Assembly: GCA_023251805.1 (NCBI GenBank)
Contig: JAHEYB010000006.1
Location: 1-64,000, forward strand
Reading direction: 5' to 3'
Length of the DNA stretch: 64,000 nucleotides
Origin: Bacteroidota bacterium
Lineage (GTDB): Bacteria > Bacteroidota > Bacteroidia > 2-12-FULL-35-15
Shown: piece after piece, positions 19,218-28,752 of the stretch
Layout: each line of letters opens with the position of its first letter
How positions within the stretch are numbered: the stretch's first letter is position 1
The notes under the pieces: generated by a model
What the model was told of the DNA's origin: nothing
What the model saw: the letters and a program-made list of their open reading frames with translations, nothing else
Database searches by the model: none
Made by a program: the position numbers and the translations under genes

Positions 19218-20302
19218 TATCTGAAAAAGAAATTACCTGGAATAACCCCAACAGCAAAACTGTCAACCAGTGTGGCAGAAGCATTGTATCGAATAACTTT
19301 TCCATTACTAACAAAATCTACCGCATCCGAGCCATAGAAATAATCATTGGTTGGATCTATTCCAAAACCATAAAAACTTCTATTAATAAGTGCTGTTCCA
19401 CTTAATATTGACGATGACGTTGAATGTGAATACACCGCACTGCTATATGAATAATACAACATCGTTTTTGCATTGTTGATTACCAAATTTGATGGTTGCG
19501 AAAAAGTAGATGCAAATGGTAATGATAAATCTACCGCATTAGTGGCGGTATCAATACGAACCAATTTACCTGGCTTTTGTAAAAACGTGTAGGTTGCATC
19601 CCATTCTCCCGAACACAATACCCATACTTTCCCTCCGGCATCCATTTTAATACTTCTAGGATTTGCTCCAACATTAATAGTTGTACTCACCGAATTGGTT
19701 ACTGAATTAATAACCGTTACAACGCTATCATTTGTAAATCCACCACTGCATGCAACATACACTTTGCTTCCAGCCAATACCATTCCTTCTGCTCCATTGC
19801 CTGTTGTAATTGTTCCTGTAATTGTTTTTGTAGTTAAATCAATAATTTTAACTGCTCCCGCCATTCCTCCTGAGCCCCACTCAGAAACATATCCCTTTGA
19901 AGAATTAATTCCCAAGAAATATCTAGGGTAAGTAAAACCTGTAATTGCTCCGCTACTTGCAAAAGAAGTACCATCAGCTATTTCAACTTTACCGGCATTG
20001 TTTACTACAATGTATGCCTTGCTGTTAAATATTTCCATCGACTGAACAATGTTTCCTAATGGATAACCATTTTTTGCTTCAAAAATATCGTTGGATACTC
20101 CACCCGTACTTCTGTTATAAAAATTAATGGTTCCTGTTCCACTTCCAAACGGACCTTCATTTGTAATAAATACTCCTGAAGCATAGGAAGTTCCTCCTGC
20201 CCCGCCTCCCGTTGCCGGCTCGGGATCGTCTTTTTTGCAACTTGAAATAGTAATAGCAGTTGCTAATACACTAAGATAAAATAATTGTTTTGTTTTAATC
20301 AT
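19217..20302 (-). CDS. BtuG-like DUF5074/YncE-type beta-propeller lipoprotein
   Basis: Likely start MIKTKQLF at 20302 (ORF track extends to 20347); lipobox ISSCKKDD; GVFITNEGPFGSGTGTINFYNR, NGYPLGNIVQSM, repeated blade motifs; lies in the riboswitch operon. Confidence 0.82.
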   Translation of the reverse strand: MIKTKQLFYLSVLATAITISSCKKDDPEPATGGGAGGTSYASGVFITNEGPFGSGTGTINFYNRSTGGVSNDIFEAKNGYPLGNIVQSMEIFNSKAYIVVNNAGKVEIADGTSFASSGAITGFTYPRYFLGINSSKGYVSEWGSGGMAGAVKIIDLTTKTITGTITTGNGAEGMVLAGSKVYVACSGGFTNDSVVTVINSVTNSVSTTINVGANPRSIKMDAGGKVWVLCSGEWDATYTFLQKPGKLVRIDTATNAVDLSLPFASTFSQPSNLVINNAKTMLYYSYSSAVYSHSTSSSILSGTALINRSFYGFGIDPTNDYFYGSDAVDFVSNGKVIRYNASATLVDSFAVGVIPGNFFFR

Positions 20303-20394
20303 GGCTTTGTTTTTAAAATTTAAATAGTTGTACATTTTTGTCTTCATTTTTTTTATTCACTCAAGTTTTACAAATTGAAATTGATTTTTAATTA

Positions 20395-22320
20395 TTATTT
20401 TGGATTTGGTTGGTTAAATACTAAAGATAAACCCACTTGATAGTTAAATAAGGGCATTGCTCTGTATGCCAGAACTTGATACGTTTCTTGCCACACATTG
20501 TTGAGCTGAGCAAATATTTTTAGTTTAGAAGTTGACAAAGAAAATGTTTGTGACACTGAAATGTTGGCTAGCGAATAGGGCTTTAAATAGTTGGAATTAT
20601 CTGAAAGTGTGTAACGATAGCCTGTATATAGCTGCGTATAATTCAAAGAAGTTCCTTTATAAATAATACTGGCGCTTCCTTGTGCGTTTTGTATAGGAAC
20701 ATAAATTAATTGCTTTCCTACTGATACATCATTTGCTGTTGCTGCTTTTTCGTTGGTGGATAATACATAGTTGTACAAACCCGATAGTTGAAACTTAAAC
20801 TTATTTTTTTCTAAAATAAATTTCACTTTATACTCCACACCACGCGACCAAACTTTTAGAACATTTTCGGGCGACCAAATTCCGTATTCATCGGGCAACC
20901 AAATAATCCAATTATTTATATCGCGATTAAATGCTGTTGCTCCTAATTCCCAAAAAATATTTTTTTTTGAATAGCTATGTTCTAAGCTTGCCTCTTCACT
21001 CCATCCTTCTTCTGCTTTCAAATTAGGATTACCGCCTTGTGCCCAATATAAATCGTTGAATGTTGGTAAACGATAATGTTTTGCGGCACTAAGTTTAATC
21101 GAAAAATATTTTAGAAATTTTCCTCTTATTCCAATGGAAGGCGAAAAAGGAATAGCTTTATTTTCCACAAATTCCTCACGAGCGCTAACAACTGCAGTCC
21201 AAGAATCATTGTAAGTTTGAATTTTATAACTCGCAAAAATGGAGGTTCTGTTTTGATGCGGATTCTGAATATAATCTTCCGTAATTGCCTCACTGTAGGT
21301 ATTATTCAAGCCTATATTGACTATATCAAATTTTGTAATACTGAAGTTGTTCTCCGCCTCAGTAATAAAAACTTTTGTCCGGCTTTTTGAATCAATATCA
21401 ATAGAAGAATCTGCAAAAAAAAGATATTCATCAAAATATGCAGCTCTAACAATTGATTTTATTTTTGCTCCTGTTCGCTGCCACTCTGATGTTAGTCTAT
21501 ACAATTCATCTTTCTGATTTGAAACATTTATATTTTGAGTCATAGAAGGCGGAATGTTTCTATCATTGAATTGATACCAAAAACGAGTATTTATTTTTTG
21601 ACGAGAGTTTAGTTGAAAATAATTTTCCTGCATCAAACCATACTCCTGCAATTCAGCATTGGTTTGCCTTTGCAATGGTTTACCATATTGAGCACTATTG
21701 ACAAAAGGGAAATCATTTTTAGCATCGTGGTTAAACAGTTTAACAGAAGAAATAAAACGTTTTTTGCTTATTTCTATTTGTGCTTGCTGCTGTTTATCAG
21801 AAAAACTTCCAAAAGTTGTATTCGTTGCAAAAGAAATTCCTCGATTATAGATTCCAATATTATTTAAATGAATACTTCCACCAACAGCTCCCGAGCCCCA
21901 CATTGCACCACCTCCACCATATTGCACTTTTGCCTCATTCATAAAATTTGCTGGAATTAATGATAAATCAATTAAACCATTCATCGGACTTTGTAAATTA
22001 AAGCCATTCCATAAAACCGCTGTGTGGCTTGCTCCTGCGCCTCTGAAAGAAGTAGTTGCCAAACTTCCCAAACCATAGGATTTTATAAAAATTTGGCTTT
22101 CATTTACAAGAACATCCGCTAGATTATTTGTTGAGTAGCGATTTAATAAAGTACTGTCGAATGTTTCGGTTTTAGAAGAATTAGAGAAAAGTATATATTT
22201 TGAATCCGACACCTCCACCACATTTAGTTGGGTAGATGAATCGATAGGGATTTGCTGAGCATAACCGGTTAAGGAAAGCAGAGCAAATGATAACATACAA
22301 TTAATCTTAAATAAATTCAT
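20395..22320 (-). CDS. btuB: TonB-dependent outer membrane receptor, BtuB-like (predicted cobalamin uptake)
   Basis: Likely start MNLFKINCML at 22320 (ORF extends to 22359); plug motif TTSFRGAGASHTAVLWNGFNLQSPMNGLIDLSLIP; directly downstream of a cobalamin riboswitch. Confidence 0.85.
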   Translation of the reverse strand: MNLFKINCMLSFALLSLTGYAQQIPIDSSTQLNVVEVSDSKYILFSNSSKTETFDSTLLNRYSTNNLADVLVNESQIFIKSYGLGSLATTSFRGAGASHTAVLWNGFNLQSPMNGLIDLSLIPANFMNEAKVQYGGGGAMWGSGAVGGSIHLNNIGIYNRGISFATNTTFGSFSDKQQQAQIEISKKRFISSVKLFNHDAKNDFPFVNSAQYGKPLQRQTNAELQEYGLMQENYFQLNSRQKINTRFWYQFNDRNIPPSMTQNINVSNQKDELYRLTSEWQRTGAKIKSIVRAAYFDEYLFFADSSIDIDSKSRTKVFITEAENNFSITKFDIVNIGLNNTYSEAITEDYIQNPHQNRTSIFASYKIQTYNDSWTAVVSAREEFVENKAIPFSPSIGIRGKFLKYFSIKLSAAKHYRLPTFNDLYWAQGGNPNLKAEEGWSEEASLEHSYSKKNIFWELGATAFNRDINNWIIWLPDEYGIWSPENVLKVWSRGVEYKVKFILEKNKFKFQLSGLYNYVLSTNEKAATANDVSVGKQLIYVPIQNAQGSASIIYKGTSLNYTQLYTGYRYTLSDNSNYLKPYSLANISVSQTFSLSTSKLKIFAQLNNVWQETYQVLAYRAMPLFNYQVGLSLVFNQPNPK

Positions 22321-22439
22321 TACAAACGATTTAGCGATAAGCTCAATCATAAGCAACAAACGGTAAAATTGTAAGGATAGAAAAATGAAAAATTATTCGT
22401 CTACTCTTCGCCTTTTCTCCGAAAGCTACAAATGTTATT

Positions 22440-22612
22440 TACTTTTTGGCAGGTCTCCTGACTCACTCTAGTGCACCTTCCCATCGGCCTTAGGCAGATA
22501 GTGGTTTGTAGAACACATTTTCCTTTCGAAAAGAGCTTACAGTTGCGGGAACAGTTCTTGATTTCAACAAGATTCCCTTTTAATCCAGACAGTATCTTCT
22601 GGAACCAATAGT
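22440..22612 (-). ncRNA. Cobalamin riboswitch
   Basis: Minus strand: GGGAAT..TTGAAATCAAGAACTGTTCCCGCAACTGTAAG...GATGGGAAGGTGCACTAGAGTGAGTCAGGAGACCTGCC, the canonical conserved blocks in order. Confidence 0.95.
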
Positions 22613-22616
22613 GATG

Positions 22617-22624
22617 CAAATGTA
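22617..22624 (-). promoter_or_regulatory. Bacteroidota -7 element for the cobalamin operon
   Basis: Minus strand TACATTTG matches TAnnTTTG, directly upstream of the riboswitch. Confidence 0.6.
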
Positions 22625-22654
22625 AAAATTTATTTTAAATACAATCATTAAAAT

Positions 22655-22662
22655 TACATTTG
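22655..22662 (+). promoter_or_regulatory. Candidate -7 element for the pseudouridine synthase transcript
   Basis: TACATTTG; would give a leader of about 140 nt containing the structured region. Confidence 0.45.
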
Positions 22663-22689
22663 TGCAATTAATACCGATACGGAATCTGT

Positions 22690-22793
22690 AATAGTCCAAT
22701 CCGAAAAAAATCGGATGGCCTATAACAGCTTATCTATAGGCATTTACAATACTTGGTAAGAAATAGCCTTTGGACTATTTCTTACCAAGTATT
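22690..22793 (+). other. Structured leader candidate with competing helices
   Basis: 19-bp perfect hairpin 22748-22766/22775-22793; smaller hairpins 22699-22716 and 22718-22741; 22690-22698 complementary to 22771-22779. Confidence 0.6.
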
Positions 22794-22807
22794 GATATAA
22801 CAAATAA

Positions 22808-23341
22808 ATGGAACAACATAAATTCATATACATAGCGTATAACAAACCGGCAGGAATTGTTTGTACCACCGAAAAAATTGAAGGGAATATTATTCAAGCG
22901 GTTGGACACAAAGAAAATATTCTTCCTGTTGGCCGCTTGGACAAAGATTCGGAAGGCTTAATATTATTGACAAATAATGGAGCTATTATTAATAAAATTA
23001 TTCATCCCGACTTTGAGCACGAAAAAGAATACGTGGTAACATTAAATCTTCCTTTGCGAAATCAGTTTTTAAAACAAATGGCGGAAGGAATAAAATTGGA
23101 TGATATAAAAACAAAACCGTGTAAAATAAAAGCAGAAGCAAATACAAAACGCGTATTTCGTATTATTCTCAAACAGGGCTTAAACAGGCAGATTCGCAGA
23201 ATGTGTGCTGCTTGTGACTATCAAGTAATAAAATTACAGAGAGTACGAATTATGAATATAAAATTGGATAAATTAAAGTTGGGTGAATGGAGAGATTTAA
23301 CGGAAGATGAAGTGGCGGAATTATTTTTACAATTAGGATAA
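22808..23341 (+). CDS. rRNA pseudouridine synthase (RluE/RsuA-like, no S4 domain)
   Basis: AYNKPAGIVCTTEK; PVGRLDKDSEGLILLTNNG; GLNRQIRRMCAA. Confidence 0.92.
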   Translation: MEQHKFIYIAYNKPAGIVCTTEKIEGNIIQAVGHKENILPVGRLDKDSEGLILLTNNGAIINKIIHPDFEHEKEYVVTLNLPLRNQFLKQMAEGIKLDDIKTKPCKIKAEANTKRVFRIILKQGLNRQIRRMCAACDYQVIKLQRVRIMNIKLDKLKLGEWRDLTEDEVAELFLQLG

Positions 23342-23356
23342 TTCCTAAACAAACAT

Positions 23357-23392
23357 AAAAAAAAGACCTCGATTGCTCGAGGTCTTTTTTTT
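23357..23392. terminator. Bidirectional rho-independent terminator
   Basis: AAAAAAAAGACCTCG-attg-CTCGAGGTCTTTTTTTT. Confidence 0.93.
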
Positions 23393-23410
23393 ATATAAAT
23401 TTTCTACTTA

Positions 23411-24340
23411 CTAGAAGTGGAAAGTTACTTTTAATGAACCAGTTCCTGTGTTAGAACCTCTTAAACCAAAAATAGTACCTTGGTTTAAATCAGTATCAAA
23501 ACCGAATTTAGAAGAACCAGAAGTTACTGTTTCAACTTCACCAGTTGTTGGACCAGTACCACCAGTAGTTTCAACTACTGATTTTCCTTTACCAGACATT
23601 TGGTAACCAATTCCCCAACCATACTCAGCACCTACTGCGATTTTTGGGAAAATGAAATACTCAGCACCAATGAATCCACGAACTCCTAAACCGAAAGTCA
23701 TACCTGACTTAGAAGACAATGAACGTGATGCAGCAGGACCTACAGAAGAAACAGCACCAGTTGATGTGTTCCAAGTTGTAGATGTTGGAGTTGCAGTTTG
23801 TCCAGCAGCTGTTGGATTTCCTGTCATTGTGTTACCATACTCCATTTTCATAGATGAGCTAGAAATCCAAATCATCGCATCAGCACCATAGTACCCTTGC
23901 AAACGAGTTTTTCCTCTTCTCATTTCTTTACCAACACCAATAGCGATGTTTGTATTTTTCATTTTAAATTTATCTTCAACCATTCCTGTTGTAGCAGGGA
24001 ATACTGGCACAGTAACATCTGCGTCATCAGTAACCATGTTTTTGTAAGTTTGGTTAGTGAAACCCAAACGTACCAACACTCTGTAAGCATTTTTTTCATC
24101 GATGAATTTTTTTCCGATGATAGTTTGGTTGTTGTTCAACCATCCTGTTGCTGGAGCACTGTTTGAAGTATTACCATTAAATGCATTTCCTACAAATTGA
24201 AAGATAGGATCTGCATCCATAGAGATAGCCCAATCTTCAGCCTCAGGCAAAATTGGCTCACCTTTTTTAGACGTTAAGTCTTGCGCGAAAGCACTTGTTA
24301 CGCCAAATGCTAAAGCAATCATTAGTACTGATTTTTTCAT
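23411..24340 (-). CDS. Outer membrane beta-barrel protein
   Basis: Signal peptide ...FGVTSAFAQ; alternating strands; C-terminal SLKVTFHF. Confidence 0.7.
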   Translation of the reverse strand: MKKSVLMIALAFGVTSAFAQDLTSKKGEPILPEAEDWAISMDADPIFQFVGNAFNGNTSNSAPATGWLNNNQTIIGKKFIDEKNAYRVLVRLGFTNQTYKNMVTDDADVTVPVFPATTGMVEDKFKMKNTNIAIGVGKEMRRGKTRLQGYYGADAMIWISSSSMKMEYGNTMTGNPTAAGQTATPTSTTWNTSTGAVSSVGPAASRSLSSKSGMTFGLGVRGFIGAEYFIFPKIAVGAEYGWGIGYQMSGKGKSVVETTGGTGPTTGEVETVTSGSSKFGFDTDLNQGTIFGLRGSNTGTGSLKVTFHF

Positions 24341-24406
24341 AGTTTTTGTTGTTTAGTTTAAATTAAATTAAAAATTTTTAATAATCAATTTTAAAATTCA
24401 GTGGTA

Positions 24407-24436
24407 CAAAGATAAACATTAATTCTAATCCAACAA
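24407..24436 (-). promoter_or_regulatory. Bacteroidota-type promoter for the OMP at 23411..24340
   Basis: Minus strand TTG-N19-TATCTTTG. Confidence 0.65.
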
Positions 24437-24482
24437 CTTATTAACAATATGTTTGTTTTTAACACTTAATTGTTAATAACCC

Positions 24483-25133
24483 CTAATCGCCCCATTCCTT
24501 ATCCTCTAGCAAGGGAACGAACTTGAACTCCCCATATTCAACCTTTTCGAACTTTTTAGGACCTACTTTCTTAATTAAGGTCATTATTTGAACCTTATCA
24601 CCCAACGGAATCACCAAAATACCCCCTATTTTAAGCTGATCAAGCAATGCATCCGGAATAATAGGGGCTCCTGCTGTTATAATAATCTTGTTGAATGGCG
24701 CGAAAATAGGCAATCCTTTGTATCCATCACCATAAAAAAACTTGGGATTGTATCCAATTGTAGGCAAAAAAGCCTTTGTTAAGTCGAAAAGTGCTTTTTG
24801 GCGCTCTATCGTATACACTTTTACGCCCATTTCCAGCAATACAGCCGTTTGATAGCCCGAACCTGTTCCAATTTCCAATACTTTTTCACCTTTTTTGAGT
24901 TCTAAAAGCTCTGTTTGAAAGGCAACGGTATGCGGCCGAGAAATTGTTTGTCCCGAGCCTATTGGAAAGGCAATGTCTTCATACGCTCTTTCTATAAAAG
25001 AACTATTTAAGAATAAATGTCTGGGAACTGCTTCAATTGCTTTTAACACCTCAGCACCTTCTATTCCTTTTTCTTTTAGCAAGACTGCTAATTGTCTTCT
25101 TAACCCTTTATGCCTGTATGTATCGTTTGTCAT
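24483..25133 (-). CDS. pcm: Protein-L-isoaspartate(D-aspartate) O-methyltransferase
   Basis: VPRHLF, GQTISRPHTVAFQTELL, VLEIGTGSGYQTAVLLEMG. Confidence 0.95.
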   Translation of the reverse strand: MTNDTYRHKGLRRQLAVLLKEKGIEGAEVLKAIEAVPRHLFLNSSFIERAYEDIAFPIGSGQTISRPHTVAFQTELLELKKGEKVLEIGTGSGYQTAVLLEMGVKVYTIERQKALFDLTKAFLPTIGYNPKFFYGDGYKGLPIFAPFNKIIITAGAPIIPDALLDQLKIGGILVIPLGDKVQIMTLIKKVGPKKFEKVEYGEFKFVPLLEDKEWGD

Positions 25134-25240
25134 ATCTATTTCTAGGGCACGAAATTAACAATTGTCTACTTATAATTAAGAGTATTTTTTCAAGAAGCGA
25201 TTGTGGAAAAAAGTATTTTTGTGGCAAATCAAGGTATTTT

Positions 25241-26248
25241 ATGATAAAAATAGGCGTTTTAGGAGCTGGTCATCTTGGCAAAATTCATATCCGTTTGTTA
25301 AAAGAAATAGAACAATATGAACTCGTTGGTTTTTTCGATTCCAATGCAGAAGCAGCAAAAGAAGTGGAAAAAGAATTTGGAGTAAAAGCATTTAGTTCTA
25401 TTGAAAGCCTTATCGAACAAGTGGATGCAGTTGATATTGTTACTCCAACTATTACCCATTATGAATGTGCCTCAAAAGCAATCAAAAGCTCAAAACATAT
25501 TTTTATTGAAAAACCGGTTACCAATACAATTGAAGAAGCCAAAAGTTTAAAAGGCTTGTCAAAAGAAGCAAATGTGCATGTGCAAGTTGGGCATGTAGAA
25601 AGATTTAATCCTGCTTTTATTGCTGCACGAGATTTTTGTTCCAACCCAATGTTTATTGAAACACATCGATTGGCACAATTTAACCCAAGAGGAACGGATG
25701 TATCAGTGGTGCTGGATTTAATGATTCACGACATTGATATTATTTTGAGTGTTGTAAAATCCAACATCAAGCGCATCAGCGCAAGCGGTGTGGCTGTTGT
25801 GAGTGAAACTCCGGATATTGCCAATGCCCGCATTGAATTTGACAACGGCTGTGTGGCCAACTTAACCGCCAGCAGAATTTCAATGAAAAATATGCGCAAA
25901 TCACGCTTTTTTCAAAAAGATGCTTACATTTCGGTCGATTTTCTTGACAAAAAGGTAGACGTGATACGCTTAAACGATGTGGAAGGTGAAATTGACCCAT
26001 TGGCAGTAACCATTGATTTGGGCCATGGCAAAGTTTCTAAACAAATTTATTTCGAAAATCCAACTATTTTACCCACCAACGCAATAAAAATGGAGCTCGA
26101 GACGTTTGCTGATTCAATAATCAGCAACACTACTCCTTTAGTAAGTATTGATGACGGTTATAAGGCTTTGGATGTAGCTTATAAAATAATTGAAAAAATG
26201 AAGCTAACATCTAATTTTGCTGAAGAACAAGGAGTATCAAACAATTAA
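25241..26248 (+). CDS. Gfo/Idh/MocA family oxidoreductase
   Basis: MIKIGVLGAGHLGKIHIRLL; HIFIEKPVTNTIEEA; ORF track start 25037 overlaps pcm, so start moved to ATG 25241. Confidence 0.92.
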   Translation: MIKIGVLGAGHLGKIHIRLLKEIEQYELVGFFDSNAEAAKEVEKEFGVKAFSSIESLIEQVDAVDIVTPTITHYECASKAIKSSKHIFIEKPVTNTIEEAKSLKGLSKEANVHVQVGHVERFNPAFIAARDFCSNPMFIETHRLAQFNPRGTDVSVVLDLMIHDIDIILSVVKSNIKRISASGVAVVSETPDIANARIEFDNGCVANLTASRISMKNMRKSRFFQKDAYISVDFLDKKVDVIRLNDVEGEIDPLAVTIDLGHGKVSKQIYFENPTILPTNAIKMELETFADSIISNTTPLVSIDDGYKALDVAYKIIEKMKLTSNFAEEQGVSNN

Positions 26249-26249
26249 A

Positions 26250-27119
26250 ATGAATTCAACTTACAAATTTTTTCTTTCCATTTGCATTTTTGCGACTGTC
26301 CTTATAAGTTCCTGCGAGCTGTATAATCCCGCAGAGCCTATTCCCGGCTATATTCACATCGATAAATTTAATTTAAACACTACATATTCAACCGAGGGAA
26401 GTAATTCTCATAAAATTACCGATGCTTGGGTTTATATTGATGACCAAATTGTGGGCTGTTTTGAATTGCCTGCTACTTTTCCGGTGATAGCAGAAGGCGT
26501 GCATAAAATAAAACTTATTCCCGGAATTAAAGTGAACGGAATTGCTTCCAATAGAGGTCAGTATCCATATTATACAAGTTATGAGCAAGACGTTAATTTT
26601 GAGGCTGGTAAGAGCATTACATTAAGTCCTACTATAACATATAAATCCACAACAAATTTTGTATATCTCAACGATTTTGAAGCGGCAGGATTCACCATCG
26701 ATACAACCAATTATTCTGATACTACATTGCAACTATTAGTCTCGCCCGACCCGAATGTTTATGAAGGTGCAAAATCAGCTATTGGGTATACCGATGCCAC
26801 TAAAACTCGCTTTGAGTGTGCAACTACTTCCAACTTTGTTTTACCTCACGGTGGCGCTCCCATATTTCTTGAATTTAATTACAAATGCAATCATGAAGTA
26901 GTGGTGAGTATTATTGCTTATGGTACAGCGACTTTAGAGCAGTTTGAAGTTATTCGCTTAAACCCTAGTGCCAATTGGAATAAAATATATGTTTATTTAA
27001 CGCCCACTGTTAGCGCCACCTACTCTGCTGTTGATTACAAACTTGTTTGGGGAATGCACGACCAATCAGGCTCCGACAGCTCAGTTGTTTTACTGGATAA
27101 CATCAAACTCATAAAATAA
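26250..27119 (+). CDS. Hypothetical lipoprotein
   Basis: MNSTYKFFLSICIFATVLISSCELYNPAEP lipobox; start moved to ATG 26250. Confidence 0.7.
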   Translation: MNSTYKFFLSICIFATVLISSCELYNPAEPIPGYIHIDKFNLNTTYSTEGSNSHKITDAWVYIDDQIVGCFELPATFPVIAEGVHKIKLIPGIKVNGIASNRGQYPYYTSYEQDVNFEAGKSITLSPTITYKSTTNFVYLNDFEAAGFTIDTTNYSDTTLQLLVSPDPNVYEGAKSAIGYTDATKTRFECATTSNFVLPHGGAPIFLEFNYKCNHEVVVSIIAYGTATLEQFEVIRLNPSANWNKIYVYLTPTVSATYSAVDYKLVWGMHDQSGSDSSVVLLDNIKLIK

Positions 27120-27150
27120 AGCAGACCGAATCTCCAAACGAAGATGTTTT

Positions 27151-28572
27151 ATGAATAAAAAGCTACAAGTCCTCAAATATCTTATTGCCGATATTTCAGC
27201 CGCAATGCTGGCTTGGGCATTGTTTTTTACTTTCCGAAAAATTTATATTGAAACTGCAAAATTTGGAAAACCTGTTCCTTTAGTTTATGACGAACAATAC
27301 TATTGGGGCTTGGTTTTTATCCCAATTTTCTGGATATTGATGTATTACCTTACCGGAACGTACAAAGAAATCTATCGCAAGTCGCGTTTAAAGGAGATAG
27401 GACAAACGTTTTTACTTTCTATTATTGGTGTTTTAATCATCTTTTTCGCGCTTTTGTTGGATGATGCAATTGTTTCCTACAAAAATTATTACCAAAGCAT
27501 TATCACTCTTTTCCTTTTACACTTTGGTTTTACAGCCTTTTTCAGAGTCATTCTTTCCTCTATTACCAATTACAGAATTCACAATAGAATTATTGGTTTT
27601 AATACGCTTTTGGTAGGAAGTAATGAAAATGCTTTAAAACTTTTCACAGAGATGCAAAGTCAGCAAAAATCCTCCGGATATAAATTTGTAGGCTTTGTGC
27701 ACATTGATAATAAAAATGGTTTCTCACAAGAGTTAAAAAAGACTTTACCTCACTTAGGTGAACTATCTGATTTAAAGAATCTTATAACTTCTCATAAAAT
27801 CGAAGAGGTGATCATTGCCATTGAATCATTTGAACATGAAAATATAGGTAAAATTGTAAACGAATTGGACTATCGTGGACTCATCATCAAAGTGATTCCC
27901 GATATGTATGATATCTTATCAGGCTCCGTAAAAATGACCTCTATTTTTGGAGCACCATTGATTGAGATTTCCCGAGAGATAATGCCTACTTGGGAACAAT
28001 CGCTAAAACGAATAATGGATATTTCGGTGTCTTTAATTGTATTGCTGCTTTTCAGCTGGGTGTATATCATTGTTGCAATAGCAGTGAAAGTAACGTCCAA
28101 AGGGCCTATTTTTTACAGCCACGAGCGCATCGGATGGCACGGAAAACCCTTTATGATACATAAGTTCCGTTCCATGCTCATTGATGCAGAAAAAGCTGGT
28201 CCGGCACTTTCAAGTAAACTAGACCCGCGTATTACGCCTTTGGGCCGTTTTCTTAGAAAAGTTCGTTTGGATGAAATTCCTCAATTCTACAATGTTATTA
28301 TAGGTGAAATGAGCATTGTTGGTCCACGCCCCGAACGACAATTCTTCATCGATCAAATTGTATTGAAAGCTCCTCACTACAAGCATTTGCATAAAGTACG
28401 CCCCGGAATCACATCGTGGGGACAAGTAAAATATGGTTATGCCGAGAATGTAGAAGAAATGGTACAACGTTTAAAATATGATATCATTTACATCGAAAAT
28501 ATGTCTCTTGCAGTTGATGTAAAGATTTTAATTTATACTGCTTTGATTGTGATTCAAGGAAGAGGGAAGTAA
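27151..28572 (+). CDS. Polyprenyl-phosphate sugar phosphotransferase (exopolysaccharide initiating transferase)
   Basis: N-terminal TM segments; KRIMDISVSLIVLLLFS; GPIFYSHERIGWHGKPFMIHKFRSM; GRFLRKVRLDEIPQFYNVIIGEMSIVGPRPER. Confidence 0.94.
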   Translation: MNKKLQVLKYLIADISAAMLAWALFFTFRKIYIETAKFGKPVPLVYDEQYYWGLVFIPIFWILMYYLTGTYKEIYRKSRLKEIGQTFLLSIIGVLIIFFALLLDDAIVSYKNYYQSIITLFLLHFGFTAFFRVILSSITNYRIHNRIIGFNTLLVGSNENALKLFTEMQSQQKSSGYKFVGFVHIDNKNGFSQELKKTLPHLGELSDLKNLITSHKIEEVIIAIESFEHENIGKIVNELDYRGLIIKVIPDMYDILSGSVKMTSIFGAPLIEISREIMPTWEQSLKRIMDISVSLIVLLLFSWVYIIVAIAVKVTSKGPIFYSHERIGWHGKPFMIHKFRSMLIDAEKAGPALSSKLDPRITPLGRFLRKVRLDEIPQFYNVIIGEMSIVGPRPERQFFIDQIVLKAPHYKHLHKVRPGITSWGQVKYGYAENVEEMVQRLKYDIIYIENMSLAVDVKILIYTALIVIQGRGK

Positions 28573-28573
28573 G

Positions 28574-28749
28574 ACTACAAATTACGAATTTTAACGAATT
28601 ACGAATCTGTGTGTATTTTATTTGCCTTTGATTTAAAACCCAATCAATACTAATCTATAATTGTAAACATATATTTAATAATTTAGCAAAAATTAAATTC
28701 ACATCGAATTACAATTATTCGTAATTCGTTAAAATTCGTAATTCGTAGT
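28574..28749. repeat. Element with ~33-bp terminal inverted repeats filling the intergenic gap
   Basis: 28574-28606 is complementary to 28717-28749 with one mismatch; inner 26 bp perfect. Confidence 0.9.
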
Positions 28750-28752
28750 AAC

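Noticed and set aside
22401-22619. 72-aa minus-strand ORF
   Set aside because: Coincides with the cobalamin riboswitch; RNA motif match is decisive.
25037-25240. N-terminal extension of the Gfo/Idh/MocA ORF
   Set aside because: The extension overlaps pcm and its start on the opposite strand; the conserved N-terminus MIKIGVLGAGHLG starts at 25241.
27151-28572. Polysaccharide or capsule biosynthesis island
   Set aside because: Only a single initiating sugar transferase is present; no glycosyltransferases, flippase or polymerase nearby.
28574-28749. Full insertion sequence
   Set aside because: Only 176 bp with no transposase ORF; reported as a repeat element instead.
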